NCBI GenBank assembly: GCA_038319215.1
Contig: JBBQCZ010000002.1
Coordinates: 1 to 64,000 of the forward strand
From: Bact-19 sp038319215
Lineage (GTDB): Bacteria; Bacteroidota; Bacteroidia; Bacteroidales; ML635J-15
DNA: 64,000 bases
Direction of reading: 5' to 3'
The notes below the pieces were generated by a model. It did no database searches. It had not been told where the DNA came from and saw only the letters and a program-made list of their open reading frames with translations. Position 1 is the stretch's first letter; the number at the start of each line of letters is the position of its first letter. A program made the position numbers and the translations under genes. Below, one piece after another: positions 15,897 to 24,216 of this stretch.

Positions 15897-17204
15897 ATGA
15901 AACGCATTCTTGATAAAATAGAATTGTTCCTTTTGTGCTTTACTGTGTTCGCTATTCCCATTCACATTAAAGTTACTTCTGTGTCTATTGCATTTCTTGT
16001 GGTTATTGCTTTTTTGAAAAAAGAAAATTATTCTGAATTTGCTAAACTTTTTAAGTCTCCTAAGTTTTTGATTTTAGTTTTACCTTATTTTATGTTTCTT
16101 TTTGGAATGCTGAACACTCGCCATGTTACAGATGGTATTATTCAGGTCGAAATCGTTACTTCTCTGCTTTTATTTCCAATAATTTTTACTTCATATAAGT
16201 CAAATAAGCTTAAAAATAGAGCGGAATTTATTCAGTCTTTTTTAATTATTGGAGTTCTCGCTTCATACTTAATTTGTCTTAGTGTTGCTATTCCAGCTTA
16301 TATCAATACTAAAGATTTCAATGTTTTCTTTTATCAGGTATTTAGTAGTGTAATTAAAGGGCCACATCACTTATCTTATTATGTGATTTTTGCAATTTCG
16401 ATACTGCTTTTAAGTTTGCTAAATAAAACTCCACTCATACTTTATCGTAGAAGGTTGACTTGGCTTAAATTTGCATTATTGCTTGTGCTAAGTATTTTTC
16501 TTTTTCAATTATCAAGTAAAGCAACTATTTTGCTTTACTTAGCAATTGTAAGTTTTGTCTTTATTTATTCGGTTTTTAAAAAACACGTTTCTCTTAAAAT
16601 CGCTATTCCTGCCACACTCGTAGTGTTAATTCTCATTATAGTTGCTTTTTCAACTCCAAAAGTACATTTGCGATTTAGTAAATTTTTTAATGCATTGGAA
16701 CATCGACAAACAGTTGACCTGAAAAGTCAAGAATCTACTGCTTTAAGAATGGCTGCATTTGAAGCTGGTTCTGGAATAATAAAAGAACATTTCTGGTTTG
16801 GTGTCGGTACTGGCGATATCGCTTATCTCATGAGTGATTATTACAAAGATCACAATTATCAGGGAGCATATATTCACCATATCAGCCCTCATAATCAATT
16901 TGTTCGGTCATTTGTTATGCATGGCGTTTTTGGTTTTTTATCTTTGGTTGCTTTGTTTGGCTTAATGATTTATACTGCAATAAAAGAGAAACATTTTTTA
17001 CTAATGTTTTGGGCTTTTATTATGATATTTTTGTTTAATGTTGAAGATATTTTTGGAATACAAGATGGAATAATTTTCTTCTGCTTTTACACATCTTATC
17101 TTGTCTTAAATCCAGATGAAACTAATATAAAATTTAGAAAAAAAGCTAAATTATCAAAAAAAGCTAAATTATCTAAAAAACCTAATGTAAGTTCCCAAGG
17201 GTAA
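15897..17204 (+). CDS. O-antigen ligase/polymerase-like membrane protein
   Basis: 435 residues with about ten to twelve hydrophobic segments spread from residue 10 to 410, and a larger soluble loop at about 260-340. That loop carries ALRMAAFEAGSGIIKEHFWFGVGTGDI and the histidine-rich YIHHISPHNQFVRSFVMHG, the arrangement of the Wzy_C/O-antigen-ligase family (WaaL-like), where the HxxPHN-type motif is conserved. The protein probably transfers or polymerises surface glycan at the periplasmic face of the inner membrane. The C-terminal tail is a Lys-rich duplicated stretch (KAKLSKKAKLSKKPN). Its 3' end overlaps the convergent methyltransferase gene by 36 bases. The start codon lies almost on top of the promoter, suggesting a leaderless or near-leaderless mRNA. 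Confidence 0.85.
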   Translation: MKRILDKIELFLLCFTVFAIPIHIKVTSVSIAFLVVIAFLKKENYSEFAKLFKSPKFLILVLPYFMFLFGMLNTRHVTDGIIQVEIVTSLLLFPIIFTSYKSNKLKNRAEFIQSFLIIGVLASYLICLSVAIPAYINTKDFNVFFYQVFSSVIKGPHHLSYYVIFAISILLLSLLNKTPLILYRRRLTWLKFALLLVLSIFLFQLSSKATILLYLAIVSFVFIYSVFKKHVSLKIAIPATLVVLILIIVAFSTPKVHLRFSKFFNALEHRQTVDLKSQESTALRMAAFEAGSGIIKEHFWFGVGTGDIAYLMSDYYKDHNYQGAYIHHISPHNQFVRSFVMHGVFGFLSLVALFGLMIYTAIKEKHFLLMFWAFIMIFLFNVEDIFGIQDGIIFFCFYTSYLVLNPDETNIKFRKKAKLSKKAKLSKKPNVSSQG

Positions 17205-18068
17205 CTTCTTGTTGAATCTATCACTTATAAAAGACTCTCCACATTCGGTGTCAACATCAGAGAAGTAGGTTTTAATTAAATTCTCAGAGATAAGTGCAGA
17301 AAATCCAAGGGAGTATAAATTTAATATAAAAAAGGAATTTTTATCCTTTAGCAATTTTGAGCATTGCGCAAGAATTTCATTTAAATGCTTTTCAAGAATC
17401 CATTTTTCTCCGTCTGGCCCACGTCCAAATGCCGGTGGATCTAAAATAATACCGTTATACTTATTACCACGTCTAACTTCACGATTGACAAACTTTAATG
17501 CATCTTCAACAATCCAATATATATCATTTAAACCAGAAAGTAACATGTTTTCGTTCGACCAGTTTACTACTTGTTTAACCGAATCTACATGAAGAACTTT
17601 TGCCCCTGCAGATCTTGCAGCCAAAGTAGCCCCGCCTGTATATGCAAAAAGATTTAGCACCTGGTATTCTGGTTCTATATTGTTTTTTATTCGGTCAAAA
17701 ATAAAATTCCAATTATCTGCTTGCTCAGGAAAAATACCAATATGTTTAAACGTGTTAAATTTTAATAGAAACTTTAATTGCATTTCATTATATTGGTATG
17801 AAATTGTCCATTGGTCGGGTATCTTTTTAAATTCCTTCCAATTGCCTTTTTCCCCATTGTGAATTTTTGTATCCATTACAAATCTAGCATGCATCATCTT
17901 TTCCCACTCACTATTTGGGAGACTGCAATTCCATATCGCCTGAGGTTCGGGTCGACACAAAATATATTGGCCAAATCTTTCTAGCTTTTCCGAATTCCCA
18001 GAATCAATTAATTCATAATCTAGCCAGTTTTGAGGACTTACAAGTCTATATTTATGCTCGGTATTCAT
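17169..18068 (-). CDS. Class I SAM-dependent methyltransferase (RlmI/RlmK-like)
   Basis: About 299 residues from the ATG at 18068; a TTG six codons upstream is an alternative start but less likely. The Rossmann-type core has motif I VLNLFAYTGGATLAARSAGA (about 150-168), an acidic DSVKQVVNWSNEN following it, and motif IV LDPPAFGRGPDGEKW, the DPP[AS]F signature of the COG1092 group. Members of that group modify 23S rRNA cytosines; here the N-terminal PUA-type domain of RlmI is not evident, so the target RNA is uncertain. The gene is convergent with and overlaps the membrane-protein gene by 36 bases. It is divergent from the TrmH-type methyltransferase, with 79 bases between starts. Confidence 0.85.
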   Translation of the reverse strand: MNTEHKYRLVSPQNWLDYELIDSGNSEKLERFGQYILCRPEPQAIWNCSLPNSEWEKMMHARFVMDTKIHNGEKGNWKEFKKIPDQWTISYQYNEMQLKFLLKFNTFKHIGIFPEQADNWNFIFDRIKNNIEPEYQVLNLFAYTGGATLAARSAGAKVLHVDSVKQVVNWSNENMLLSGLNDIYWIVEDALKFVNREVRRGNKYNGIILDPPAFGRGPDGEKWILEKHLNEILAQCSKLLKDKNSFFILNLYSLGFSALISENLIKTYFSDVDTECGESFISDRFNKKLPLGTYIRFFR

Positions 18069-18147
18069 CTTTCTAGTTTTTTGCAAAGTTATTCTTTTTT
18101 GATTTAACTAAAAACTCTTAACTTTACATCTCGAAAATAATTCGATA

Positions 18148-18954
18148 ATGATAACAAAAATTACTAGTGTAAAAAATGATTTGATTAAAGATATTGTGAA
18201 TCTTCAATCTAAATCTCGTGAACGTAAGAACCGTGGTATTACTCTAATTGAGGGGCGAAAAGAAATTAGTATTGCTGCCGCTGCTGGGGTAAACTTTGAG
18301 AAAATTCTTTTCTGTCCTGATTTAATTTGTGAGCAGGAAATATATAGTTTAGTGGGGGAAAATAATTCCAATGCTGCGATATACGAACTTGCAAATGAGG
18401 TTTTTTCAAAAATATCTTACAGAGAAACAACTGGTGGATTGGTTGTTATTGCTAAAACCAAAGAACTTGCTTTAAATGATTTATGTGTTAATGCGGATTC
18501 ATTGTTTATTATCCTAGAATCGGTTGAAAAACCTGGTAACCTGGGTGCTATTTGTCGTATTGCCGATGCTGCTAAAGTCGATGGCGTTATAATTTGTGAT
18601 CCATTAACAGATATTTATAATCCAAATACTATTCGAGCCAGTCTTGGTTGCGTTTTTAGCGTGAAAGTCGTTGGAGCAGATTTTGAACATGTACAGGCTT
18701 GGCTCGAAAAAAACAAAATTATATCCTTCGCTGCAGAACTTACTGCCGCCGAGTTTTATCATAAATCAAATCTTACAGGAAAAACCGCACTTGTTTTTGG
18801 AACAGAAGCAACCGGATTGACAGAAAAATGGATTAATGGCGCTAATTTTAGAATAAAAATCCCAATGTTAGGCGAAATTGATTCTCTGAACGTTTCAGCT
18901 TCTGTTGCTATTATGGTTTTTGAAGCAAAACGTCAGCGTGGCTTTTTGGTTTAA
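18148..18954 (+). CDS. SpoU/TrmH family RNA 2'-O-methyltransferase
   Basis: 268 residues. The N-terminal part (about 1-95; ITSVKNDLIKDIVNLQSKSRERKNRGITLIEGRKEI) is the SpoU substrate-binding domain. The C-terminal SPOUT knot contains motif 1 ESVEKPGNLGAICRIADAA (Asn and Arg of NxGxxxR present), motif 2 VFGTEATGLTEKW and motif 3 IPMLGEIDSLNVSASVAI. All three catalytic/SAM-binding motifs are intact, so it should 2'-O-methylate rRNA or tRNA; the exact site is not predictable (RlmB-like or TsnR-like). The start is the first ATG, directly ahead of the conserved KITSVKN segment. Confidence 0.93.
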   Translation: MITKITSVKNDLIKDIVNLQSKSRERKNRGITLIEGRKEISIAAAAGVNFEKILFCPDLICEQEIYSLVGENNSNAAIYELANEVFSKISYRETTGGLVVIAKTKELALNDLCVNADSLFIILESVEKPGNLGAICRIADAAKVDGVIICDPLTDIYNPNTIRASLGCVFSVKVVGADFEHVQAWLEKNKIISFAAELTAAEFYHKSNLTGKTALVFGTEATGLTEKWINGANFRIKIPMLGEIDSLNVSASVAIMVFEAKRQRGFLV

Positions 18955-18960
18955 TTATTG

Positions 18961-18968
18961 TATATTTG
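18961..18968 (+). promoter_or_regulatory. Putative -7 box for the 143-residue exported protein
   Basis: TATATTTG is an exact TAnnTTTG match 23 bases before the start codon; the expected -33 position falls inside the preceding gene and shows no clear TTG. Confidence 0.4.
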
Positions 18969-18991
18969 TGCAAGTATAAAATTTTAGAATT

Positions 18992-19423
18992 ATGAAAAAT
19001 ATATTATTTATTCTTGCTTTACTTCTGAGCGTTACATCTTTTGCTCAAACTAAGCAGTTTCAAGATTTGACAAATAAAACGAAACAAAGTTATTTAGATA
19101 GGGGATATACTTTAGTTAATTTCTCTGGTGATTCAATTACGACTGCCGAACCTTTAGTAACTCCAATGATTGATTTAGATTATAACACATATTATATTGT
19201 TTTAGTTCAAATTGATGGTTGTGTATATTGTAATTATGATATTAATTTTGTTGATGATCAGGAGTTTTTATTTCCAATTGAACATGAGAGTATTACCGAA
19301 AATGGACTAAAACAAGGGATTGTAAAATTTCAAAACGACACAAATAAAATCGGGAAATACGTGCTGTTCCTTGATTCAGACCTTCCATATTATGCAAATA
19401 TTTTCATTTTTGCTAAGAAATAG
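18992..19423 (+). CDS. Small exported protein of unknown function
   Basis: 143 residues with a clear signal peptide (MKNILFILALLLSVTSFAQ, cleavage after residue 19). The mature part of about 124 residues has many Tyr/Asp residues and one CVYC pair (DGCVYCNYD, about 78-81) that could form a disulfide or bind metal. I do not recognise a family; overall it looks like a single beta-rich periplasmic domain (repeated strands such as YYIVLVQIDG and GKYVLFLDS). An exact -7 box TATATTTG lies at 18961-18968, so it probably has its own promoter, and a terminator follows at 19481-19520, making it a monocistronic unit. Confidence 0.75.
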   Translation: MKNILFILALLLSVTSFAQTKQFQDLTNKTKQSYLDRGYTLVNFSGDSITTAEPLVTPMIDLDYNTYYIVLVQIDGCVYCNYDINFVDDQEFLFPIEHESITENGLKQGIVKFQNDTNKIGKYVLFLDSDLPYYANIFIFAKK

Positions 19424-19480
19424 TTTGCAATAATTGTTAATAAACTTCTACGAACGGAAGATAGAAATTGTCTAAATACA

Positions 19481-19520
19481 AAAAAAAAGAATGATACTTT
19501 TCCTTGTATCATTTTTTTTT
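19481..19520. terminator. Bidirectional-type terminator hairpin
   Basis: AATGATAC (19490-19497) pairs with GTATCATT (19506-19513), flanked by a run of A before and a run of T after. It ends the 143-residue exported protein gene. Confidence 0.85.
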
Positions 19521-19583
19521 GTACTTTTATCAAACAAATGAGAGATGTGTTTTTAAAATTTCTGTTTAATTAATATCATATTT

Positions 19584-21704
19584 ATGAAATGGACTTTCGT
19601 TATTAGTCTTGTGCAGAATGTGGCAATACTACTTTCTTTTACTTTACTTTATGATTATTTTTGGTTGAGAGTAAAACGTAGTAAGACGATTATTACCCAG
19701 ATTATAGTCGGAATAATAATCGGAGGTATAACATTGGTTATTATGTTAACACCAAGCATTGTTGCGCCAGGATTAGTTTTTGATACTAGATCTGTTATTC
19801 TTTCGGTGTCGGGCCTTTTCTTTGGAGCAATTCCAACTTTAGTGGCAATGAGTATTGCTAGTGTATATCGTATTATTCTTGGCGGTGAAGGCGTTTATAT
19901 GGGAGTTGCTGTAATTATTACATCTGGTATAATTGGTATTTTGTGGAAACATTTACGTCCTTCATGGAGAGATAAACGATTTGTGTCAAATTTATTATTG
20001 CTTGGAGTTGTAGTTCATGTTGTTATGTTGTCATGTACTCTTTTGTTGCCAGAAGATAGTGCATTGCCAACTATTAAAGCAATTGCAATTCCTTTAATTG
20101 TAATTTATATTCCTGCCACTATTCTTATCGGTTGGTTTATGGTGAAACAGGAAATAAATAAAAAAAATCTACGCGTTAACGAAAAACTTGTTGAGTCTGA
20201 ACGACGATTTACAGAAATGCTGGCTAATGTCCAATTAGTTTCTGTAATTTTAGATAATGATGGACACTTGATTTTTTGCAATGAGTACTTATTAAAAATG
20301 ACTGGTTACAGATTTTATGAGGTTGTTGGTAAAAGCTGGGTCGATATTTTTGTTCACAGAGATAAAAAATCAGAAATTCGTAAAAACATTGAACAGCATA
20401 ATGTGTCTAATTATCATGAGAATCAAATATTGACAAAAAAAGGCGAATTGATAGATGTTTTTTGGAGTAATGTTTTACTAAAGGATGAAAATGGTGAAGT
20501 AACTGGAATTGCTAGTATTGGCGAAAATATTACAGAGCGAAAACTTACAGAAGAAAACTTATTAGCATCTAAAGAAAAAGCCGAGGAAAGTGATAGGCTG
20601 AAAACTATATTTTTATCGAATATGAGTCATGAGATTCGAACACCATTGAATGCTATCGTTGGCTTTTCTGAATTAATGGCAGATGACACAATATCGAACG
20701 ATGTAAAAGCTGAGTATTATGAAATTATAAAACGCTCAGGAAATAAGTTAATTCAAATTATAAATGACATTTTAGATGTGTCAAAACTTGAAACAAAACA
20801 ATTTAAAATTTATAAAACAAATTGTTCGCTGAAAGAAATAATGAACAATATATTTAGTAGTTTTAAAGAAAGTGAGGAATTAAAAAATAAAGAAAGTGTT
20901 AAGTTTGTAATGGATTTTCAGGATTATTTGCATAATTTTGAATTTGAATCAGATCCAAATAGGATTGAACAGGTTTTAGATAATCTTATTGCAAATGCAA
21001 TTAAATATACCGATAAAGGAAGTATCGAGTTTGGGGTGTCAACAAATTTAAGTGATGGCATTCAGGTACTGGAGTTTTATGTCAAAGATACTGGCATTGG
21101 AATTCCAAATACAATGTTTGAAACTATATTTGAACGTTTTAGACAAGTGGAAGAAAATGGTTTTCATCAAGGCTCTGGCATTGGGTTAAGTATCTGTAAA
21201 GGAATTCTCGATTTATTGGGCGGTAGAATTTGGGTGGACTCTAAGATGGGTGTGGGTAGCAAATTTTCATTTTCAGTCCCATACCTTACTAATATCGAAA
21301 ATATACCTTATGTTAAGATTATAGAGAATGTTAATCTGGAAATTATTAATAAAAAAGTAATAATAGCTGAGGATGATAATAATTCGTTTTTTTACTTAAA
21401 CGCTTTGCTAAAAGGTCATAATCTAGATGTTATTCATGCTGCTAGTGGAGATGCATTAATGAAAATGCTTGAAACTGTTACTCCCGACCTTATTCTTCTA
21501 GATTTAAATATGCCAGGTAAAACTGGATATATGTGTTTGGATGAAATTAAAGAAAAAGGTATTGTTACTAAAATAATTGCTCAAACTGCTTATGCCGGAA
21601 TGGACGAAAGGGATAAATGTATTCAAAATGGATGCTCAGAATTTATTTCAAAACCGATTAAACGTAATGAGCTATATTCGGTAATTAACAAAATTATGTC
21701 TTAG
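19584..21704 (+). CDS. Hybrid sensor histidine kinase/response regulator with LytS-like membrane sensor
   Basis: 706 residues. Residues 1-190 hold five or six transmembrane helices with the 5TM-5TMR_LYT pattern (SVSGLFFGAIPTLVAMSIASVYRIILGG GGVYMG-type segment at about 74-106), as in LytS-type sensors. A PAS domain spans about 205-320 (VILDNDGHLIFCNEYLLKMTGY). The HisKA domain has FLSNMSHEIRTPLN with phospho-acceptor His349, the HATPase domain shows NLIANAIKYTDKG, KDTGIGIP and GSGIGLSICKGIL boxes, and a C-terminal receiver (about 590-706) has acidic Asp597/Asp598, phospho-acceptor Asp640 (LILLDLNMPG) and the Lys691 region (FISKPI). All key residues are present. It is followed 17 bases later by the PLDc_N/ABC transporter genes, which it may regulate or sense. 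No DNA-binding output is present, so signalling probably continues to another protein. Confidence 0.95.
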   Translation: MKWTFVISLVQNVAILLSFTLLYDYFWLRVKRSKTIITQIIVGIIIGGITLVIMLTPSIVAPGLVFDTRSVILSVSGLFFGAIPTLVAMSIASVYRIILGGEGVYMGVAVIITSGIIGILWKHLRPSWRDKRFVSNLLLLGVVVHVVMLSCTLLLPEDSALPTIKAIAIPLIVIYIPATILIGWFMVKQEINKKNLRVNEKLVESERRFTEMLANVQLVSVILDNDGHLIFCNEYLLKMTGYRFYEVVGKSWVDIFVHRDKKSEIRKNIEQHNVSNYHENQILTKKGELIDVFWSNVLLKDENGEVTGIASIGENITERKLTEENLLASKEKAEESDRLKTIFLSNMSHEIRTPLNAIVGFSELMADDTISNDVKAEYYEIIKRSGNKLIQIINDILDVSKLETKQFKIYKTNCSLKEIMNNIFSSFKESEELKNKESVKFVMDFQDYLHNFEFESDPNRIEQVLDNLIANAIKYTDKGSIEFGVSTNLSDGIQVLEFYVKDTGIGIPNTMFETIFERFRQVEENGFHQGSGIGLSICKGILDLLGGRIWVDSKMGVGSKFSFSVPYLTNIENIPYVKIIENVNLEIINKKVIIAEDDNNSFFYLNALLKGHNLDVIHAASGDALMKMLETVTPDLILLDLNMPGKTGYMCLDEIKEKGIVTKIIAQTAYAGMDERDKCIQNGCSEFISKPIKRNELYSVINKIMS

Positions 21705-21721
21705 CAAACTAATCATTTATT

Positions 21722-21928
21722 ATGAGTCTTGATCTTAAGTTTTATGTGGCTGTAATTCCTCTTGTGGTTTTAAATCTGGCAATGGTAATTTGGTGTGTTG
21801 TCGATTTGACAAAAAGAAAAAACTTTAAACACTTTGATAAGAAAATATGGCTGATTGTAATTTTATTTATACAACTTTTTGGCCCATTAGCATATTTATT
21901 AACAGGTAGAGGCGATGACAATGATTAA
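21722..21928 (+). CDS. PLDc_N-domain small membrane protein (YxlE-like)
   Basis: 68 residues with two transmembrane helices (about 8-28 and 42-62). The intervening WCVVDLTKRKNFKHFDKKIWLIVILFIQLFGPLAYLL is the phospholipase-D N-terminal (PLDc_N) membrane motif, as found in cardiolipin synthase N-termini and in stand-alone proteins such as Bacillus YxlE. There is no HKD catalytic motif, so it is not a phospholipase. It overlaps the ABC ATPase gene by 14 bases, the same order (PLDc_N, ATPase, permease) as yxlE-yxlF-yxlG, and is most likely an accessory subunit of that transporter. Confidence 0.88.
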   Translation: MSLDLKFYVAVIPLVVLNLAMVIWCVVDLTKRKNFKHFDKKIWLIVILFIQLFGPLAYLLTGRGDDND

Positions 21929-22856
21929 ATGTGTAAACCTTAGCAAAACTTATGGTAAAGAAGCTTTTGCAGCACTTGATAATCTCAATATTGAAGTAAA
22001 TAAAAACTCTGTTTATGGATTTTTAGGCCCGAATGGAGCAGGAAAAACTACTACAGTTAAAATACTCACAGGCTTGATGAAACAAACATCTGGTGAGTTT
22101 TTTATTGCAGGATTGCCAAATAATATCGACTCTGTTTTACTGAGGAAAAGAATTGGCTATCTTGGCCAAGAACCTCGTATGTATGCAGGAATGAAAGCTG
22201 TAAATCTTTTGACTTTTGTTGGTGAACTCTTTGGCTTGTCTAAGTTGCAAAGGACAAAAAAAGCCGACGAGCTTCTCGAAATGGCAGGATTGTCAAAAGC
22301 TGCAAATAAAAAGATTTCTCAATTTTCAGGTGGTATGGTCCAAAGACTCGGTATAGCTCAAGCTTTAATGGGTAGTCCTGAAGTGCTTTTCCTCGACGAG
22401 CCTACTTCTGCTCTCGATCCTATTGGACGCAAGGAGGTTTTGGAGTTTATTTCTAATCTTAAACAATCATGTACCGTTTTTATGTCAACCCATATTCTTA
22501 GCGACGTAGAACGTGTTTGCGATACCGTTGCAATAATCGATAAGGGTAAATTAATTGTTCAGGAAGAAACAGAGGCGCTTAAAAGAAATTACTCAGATAA
22601 AATTATTGAAATAAAGTTTTCTGGTGATACTGAAACTGAAATGTTTGAGGAAAAATTGTCAAGAAATAAAAATATTGAAGTTATTAGCTCATCACAAAAT
22701 ATAGTTAGAATTCATCCTGAAGATTTATATAGGGATAAAACAGAGCTATTAAAAATAATTGCATTATCAGAAATAGAGATAGAAAAGTTCGAAATTCTTA
22801 CTGCAAATCTCGAAGACGTGTTTGTAAAACTGATAGGAGGGAAGAACAATGAATAG
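21915..22856 (+). CDS. ABC transporter ATP-binding protein (YxlF-like)
   Basis: 313 residues. Walker A is GPNGAGKTTT (about 41-50), the Q-loop sits in GYLGQEPRMY, the ABC signature is FSGGMVQRL (LSGGQ variant), Walker B is VLFLDEPTSALD and the H-loop is STHILSDVERV. The C-terminal ~80 residues form an accessory domain like those of ABC-2 exporters. The start may be the ATG at 21915 or the one at 21921; both overlap the preceding gene. It forms an operon with the PLDc_N protein and the permease (8-base overlap at the 3' end). Exporters of this type handle lipids, peptides or drugs; the substrate here is unknown. Confidence 0.95.
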   Translation: MTMIKCVNLSKTYGKEAFAALDNLNIEVNKNSVYGFLGPNGAGKTTTVKILTGLMKQTSGEFFIAGLPNNIDSVLLRKRIGYLGQEPRMYAGMKAVNLLTFVGELFGLSKLQRTKKADELLEMAGLSKAANKKISQFSGGMVQRLGIAQALMGSPEVLFLDEPTSALDPIGRKEVLEFISNLKQSCTVFMSTHILSDVERVCDTVAIIDKGKLIVQEETEALKRNYSDKIIEIKFSGDTETEMFEEKLSRNKNIEVISSSQNIVRIHPEDLYRDKTELLKIIALSEIEIEKFEILTANLEDVFVKLIGGKNNE

Positions 22857-23610
22857 TGCGTTTTTTTCATTGCTAAAAAATGAGTTGGCCGAGCAATTTC
22901 GATCTGGTAAGCTAATTGTTATTGGTTTTTTGTTTTTATTTTTTGGTTTAGTGTCACCAATTACAGCGATGTTTATGCCAGAGATTATTGGATCAATAAG
23001 TAAATCCCAAAATATTAGTATCGTTGTTCCTGAACCTACCTGGCTCGATGCTGTTACCCAATATGTTAAAAATCTTAGTCAGATGAGCAGCTTTATTCTT
23101 ATTATCGTTTATATGGGAATAATTGCTCGCGAAAAAGAAAATGGAATCCTCGTTTTTTTGTTGGTTAAGCCTGTGAAAAGAAGTAGTTACATCTTCAGTA
23201 AATATCTCTCTGTTACAATTGCTGCAATTTTGGGGATGACGGCTTCGTTTACTGCTGCAACATTTTATACATTTTTGTTTTTTGAAGGATTTCAGCTTTC
23301 TAACTTTCTAATTCTTAATTTACTTTTGCTGTTGAATATAGTTTCAACATTGTTTATTGTGGTTTTATTCAGCTCATTGTTTAAATCTCAAATAGTAGCT
23401 GGAGTGCTTTCATTTGCTGTGTACTTGATCTTTAGTTTGGGTGCACAGATTCGTGAAATATCCAAATTTTTACCTTCAGGATTGCTTACTGAGGGCAATA
23501 ATGCAGTTGCAGGAACCACTTTGTCTTTTGTTCCAGTTTTTGCTACTGTAATGTTGTGCTTTTTATGTGTAGCCTTATCACAAATTAGTTTTCGTCGATG
23601 GGAAGCATAA
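22849..23610 (+). CDS. ABC-2 type transporter permease (YxlG-like)
   Basis: 253 residues with six predicted transmembrane segments (about 19-42, 72-92, 116-140, 145-170, 175-195, 225-245) and the cytoplasmic AREKENGILVFLLVKPVKRSSYIFSKYL loop typical of ABC-2 permeases (NosY/YxlG type). The start overlaps the ATPase gene as ATGAATAG (22849-22856). It completes the PLDc_N-ATPase-permease set; no periplasmic binding protein is present, consistent with an exporter. Confidence 0.92.
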   Translation: MNSAFFSLLKNELAEQFRSGKLIVIGFLFLFFGLVSPITAMFMPEIIGSISKSQNISIVVPEPTWLDAVTQYVKNLSQMSSFILIIVYMGIIAREKENGILVFLLVKPVKRSSYIFSKYLSVTIAAILGMTASFTAATFYTFLFFEGFQLSNFLILNLLLLLNIVSTLFIVVLFSSLFKSQIVAGVLSFAVYLIFSLGAQIREISKFLPSGLLTEGNNAVAGTTLSFVPVFATVMLCFLCVALSQISFRRWEA

Positions 23611-23645
23611 TTAAAAATAAAATATCTGAATATTTGTGTTATAGA

Positions 23646-23657
23646 AGTCAGCTGACT
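23646..23657. promoter_or_regulatory. Perfect 12-bp palindrome upstream of the DUF1801 gene
   Basis: AGTCAGCTGACT is its own reverse complement and stands alone in an AT-rich gap, 79 bases before the start codon. It could be a dimeric-regulator operator; no regulator is encoded next to it. Confidence 0.35.
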
Positions 23658-23735
23658 AAATATTTTAAAATTTAGTTTTAGTTTTTGCCTTAATTATCAA
23701 TTATTTTGCGAAATTTGTTTTATAAACAAAGAACT

Positions 23736-24191
23736 ATGCATTCAAAATCATTATCAGTTGATAGCTTTCTAGAGTCTGTTGATAAGAGCAAAATAGATGC
23801 TTTATCTAAACTTCGCGATGTTATACTGGCAAATCTTCCTGAAGGGTTTGAAGAGCAAATGGCATATGGTATGCCCTCATATGTAGTTCCTCATTCGGTT
23901 TATTCCGCTGGTTACCACTGTGATCCAAAGCAGCCTTTGCCTTTTATCAGTTTTGCTGCACAAAAGAACTTTATTTCATTTTATCACATGGGAATGTATG
24001 CAGATAAAAACTTGTTAAATTGGTTTCTTGCTGAATATCCCAAATATTTAAAAACAAAACCCGATGTTGGCAAAAGTTGTGTGAGATTTAAAAAACCTGA
24101 GCAAATTCCTTTCGATCTCATTGGGCGGCTCGTGAAAAAAATGGGGAGCAAAGAATGGATAGCAACTTATGAAAAATTGTATCGAAAGTAA
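23736..24191 (+). CDS. DUF1801 domain protein (YdhG-like)
   Basis: About 151 residues from the ATG at 23736; a TTG at 23706 would add ten residues that do not look conserved. The DUF1801/YdhG fold is seen in SVDSFLESVDKSKIDALSKLRDVILANLP, EEQMAYGMPSYVVP, LPFISFAAQKNFISFYHMGMY (about 68-88) and VGKSCVRFKKPEQIPFDLI. These are small cytosolic proteins of unknown biochemical role, often induced under stress; an iron-chaperone-like role has been suggested for some relatives. A perfect 12-bp palindrome lies upstream at 23646-23657. Confidence 0.88.
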   Translation: MHSKSLSVDSFLESVDKSKIDALSKLRDVILANLPEGFEEQMAYGMPSYVVPHSVYSAGYHCDPKQPLPFISFAAQKNFISFYHMGMYADKNLLNWFLAEYPKYLKTKPDVGKSCVRFKKPEQIPFDLIGRLVKKMGSKEWIATYEKLYRK

Positions 24192-24216
24192 ATTATTAAC
24201 CTAAATATTTAAGATT

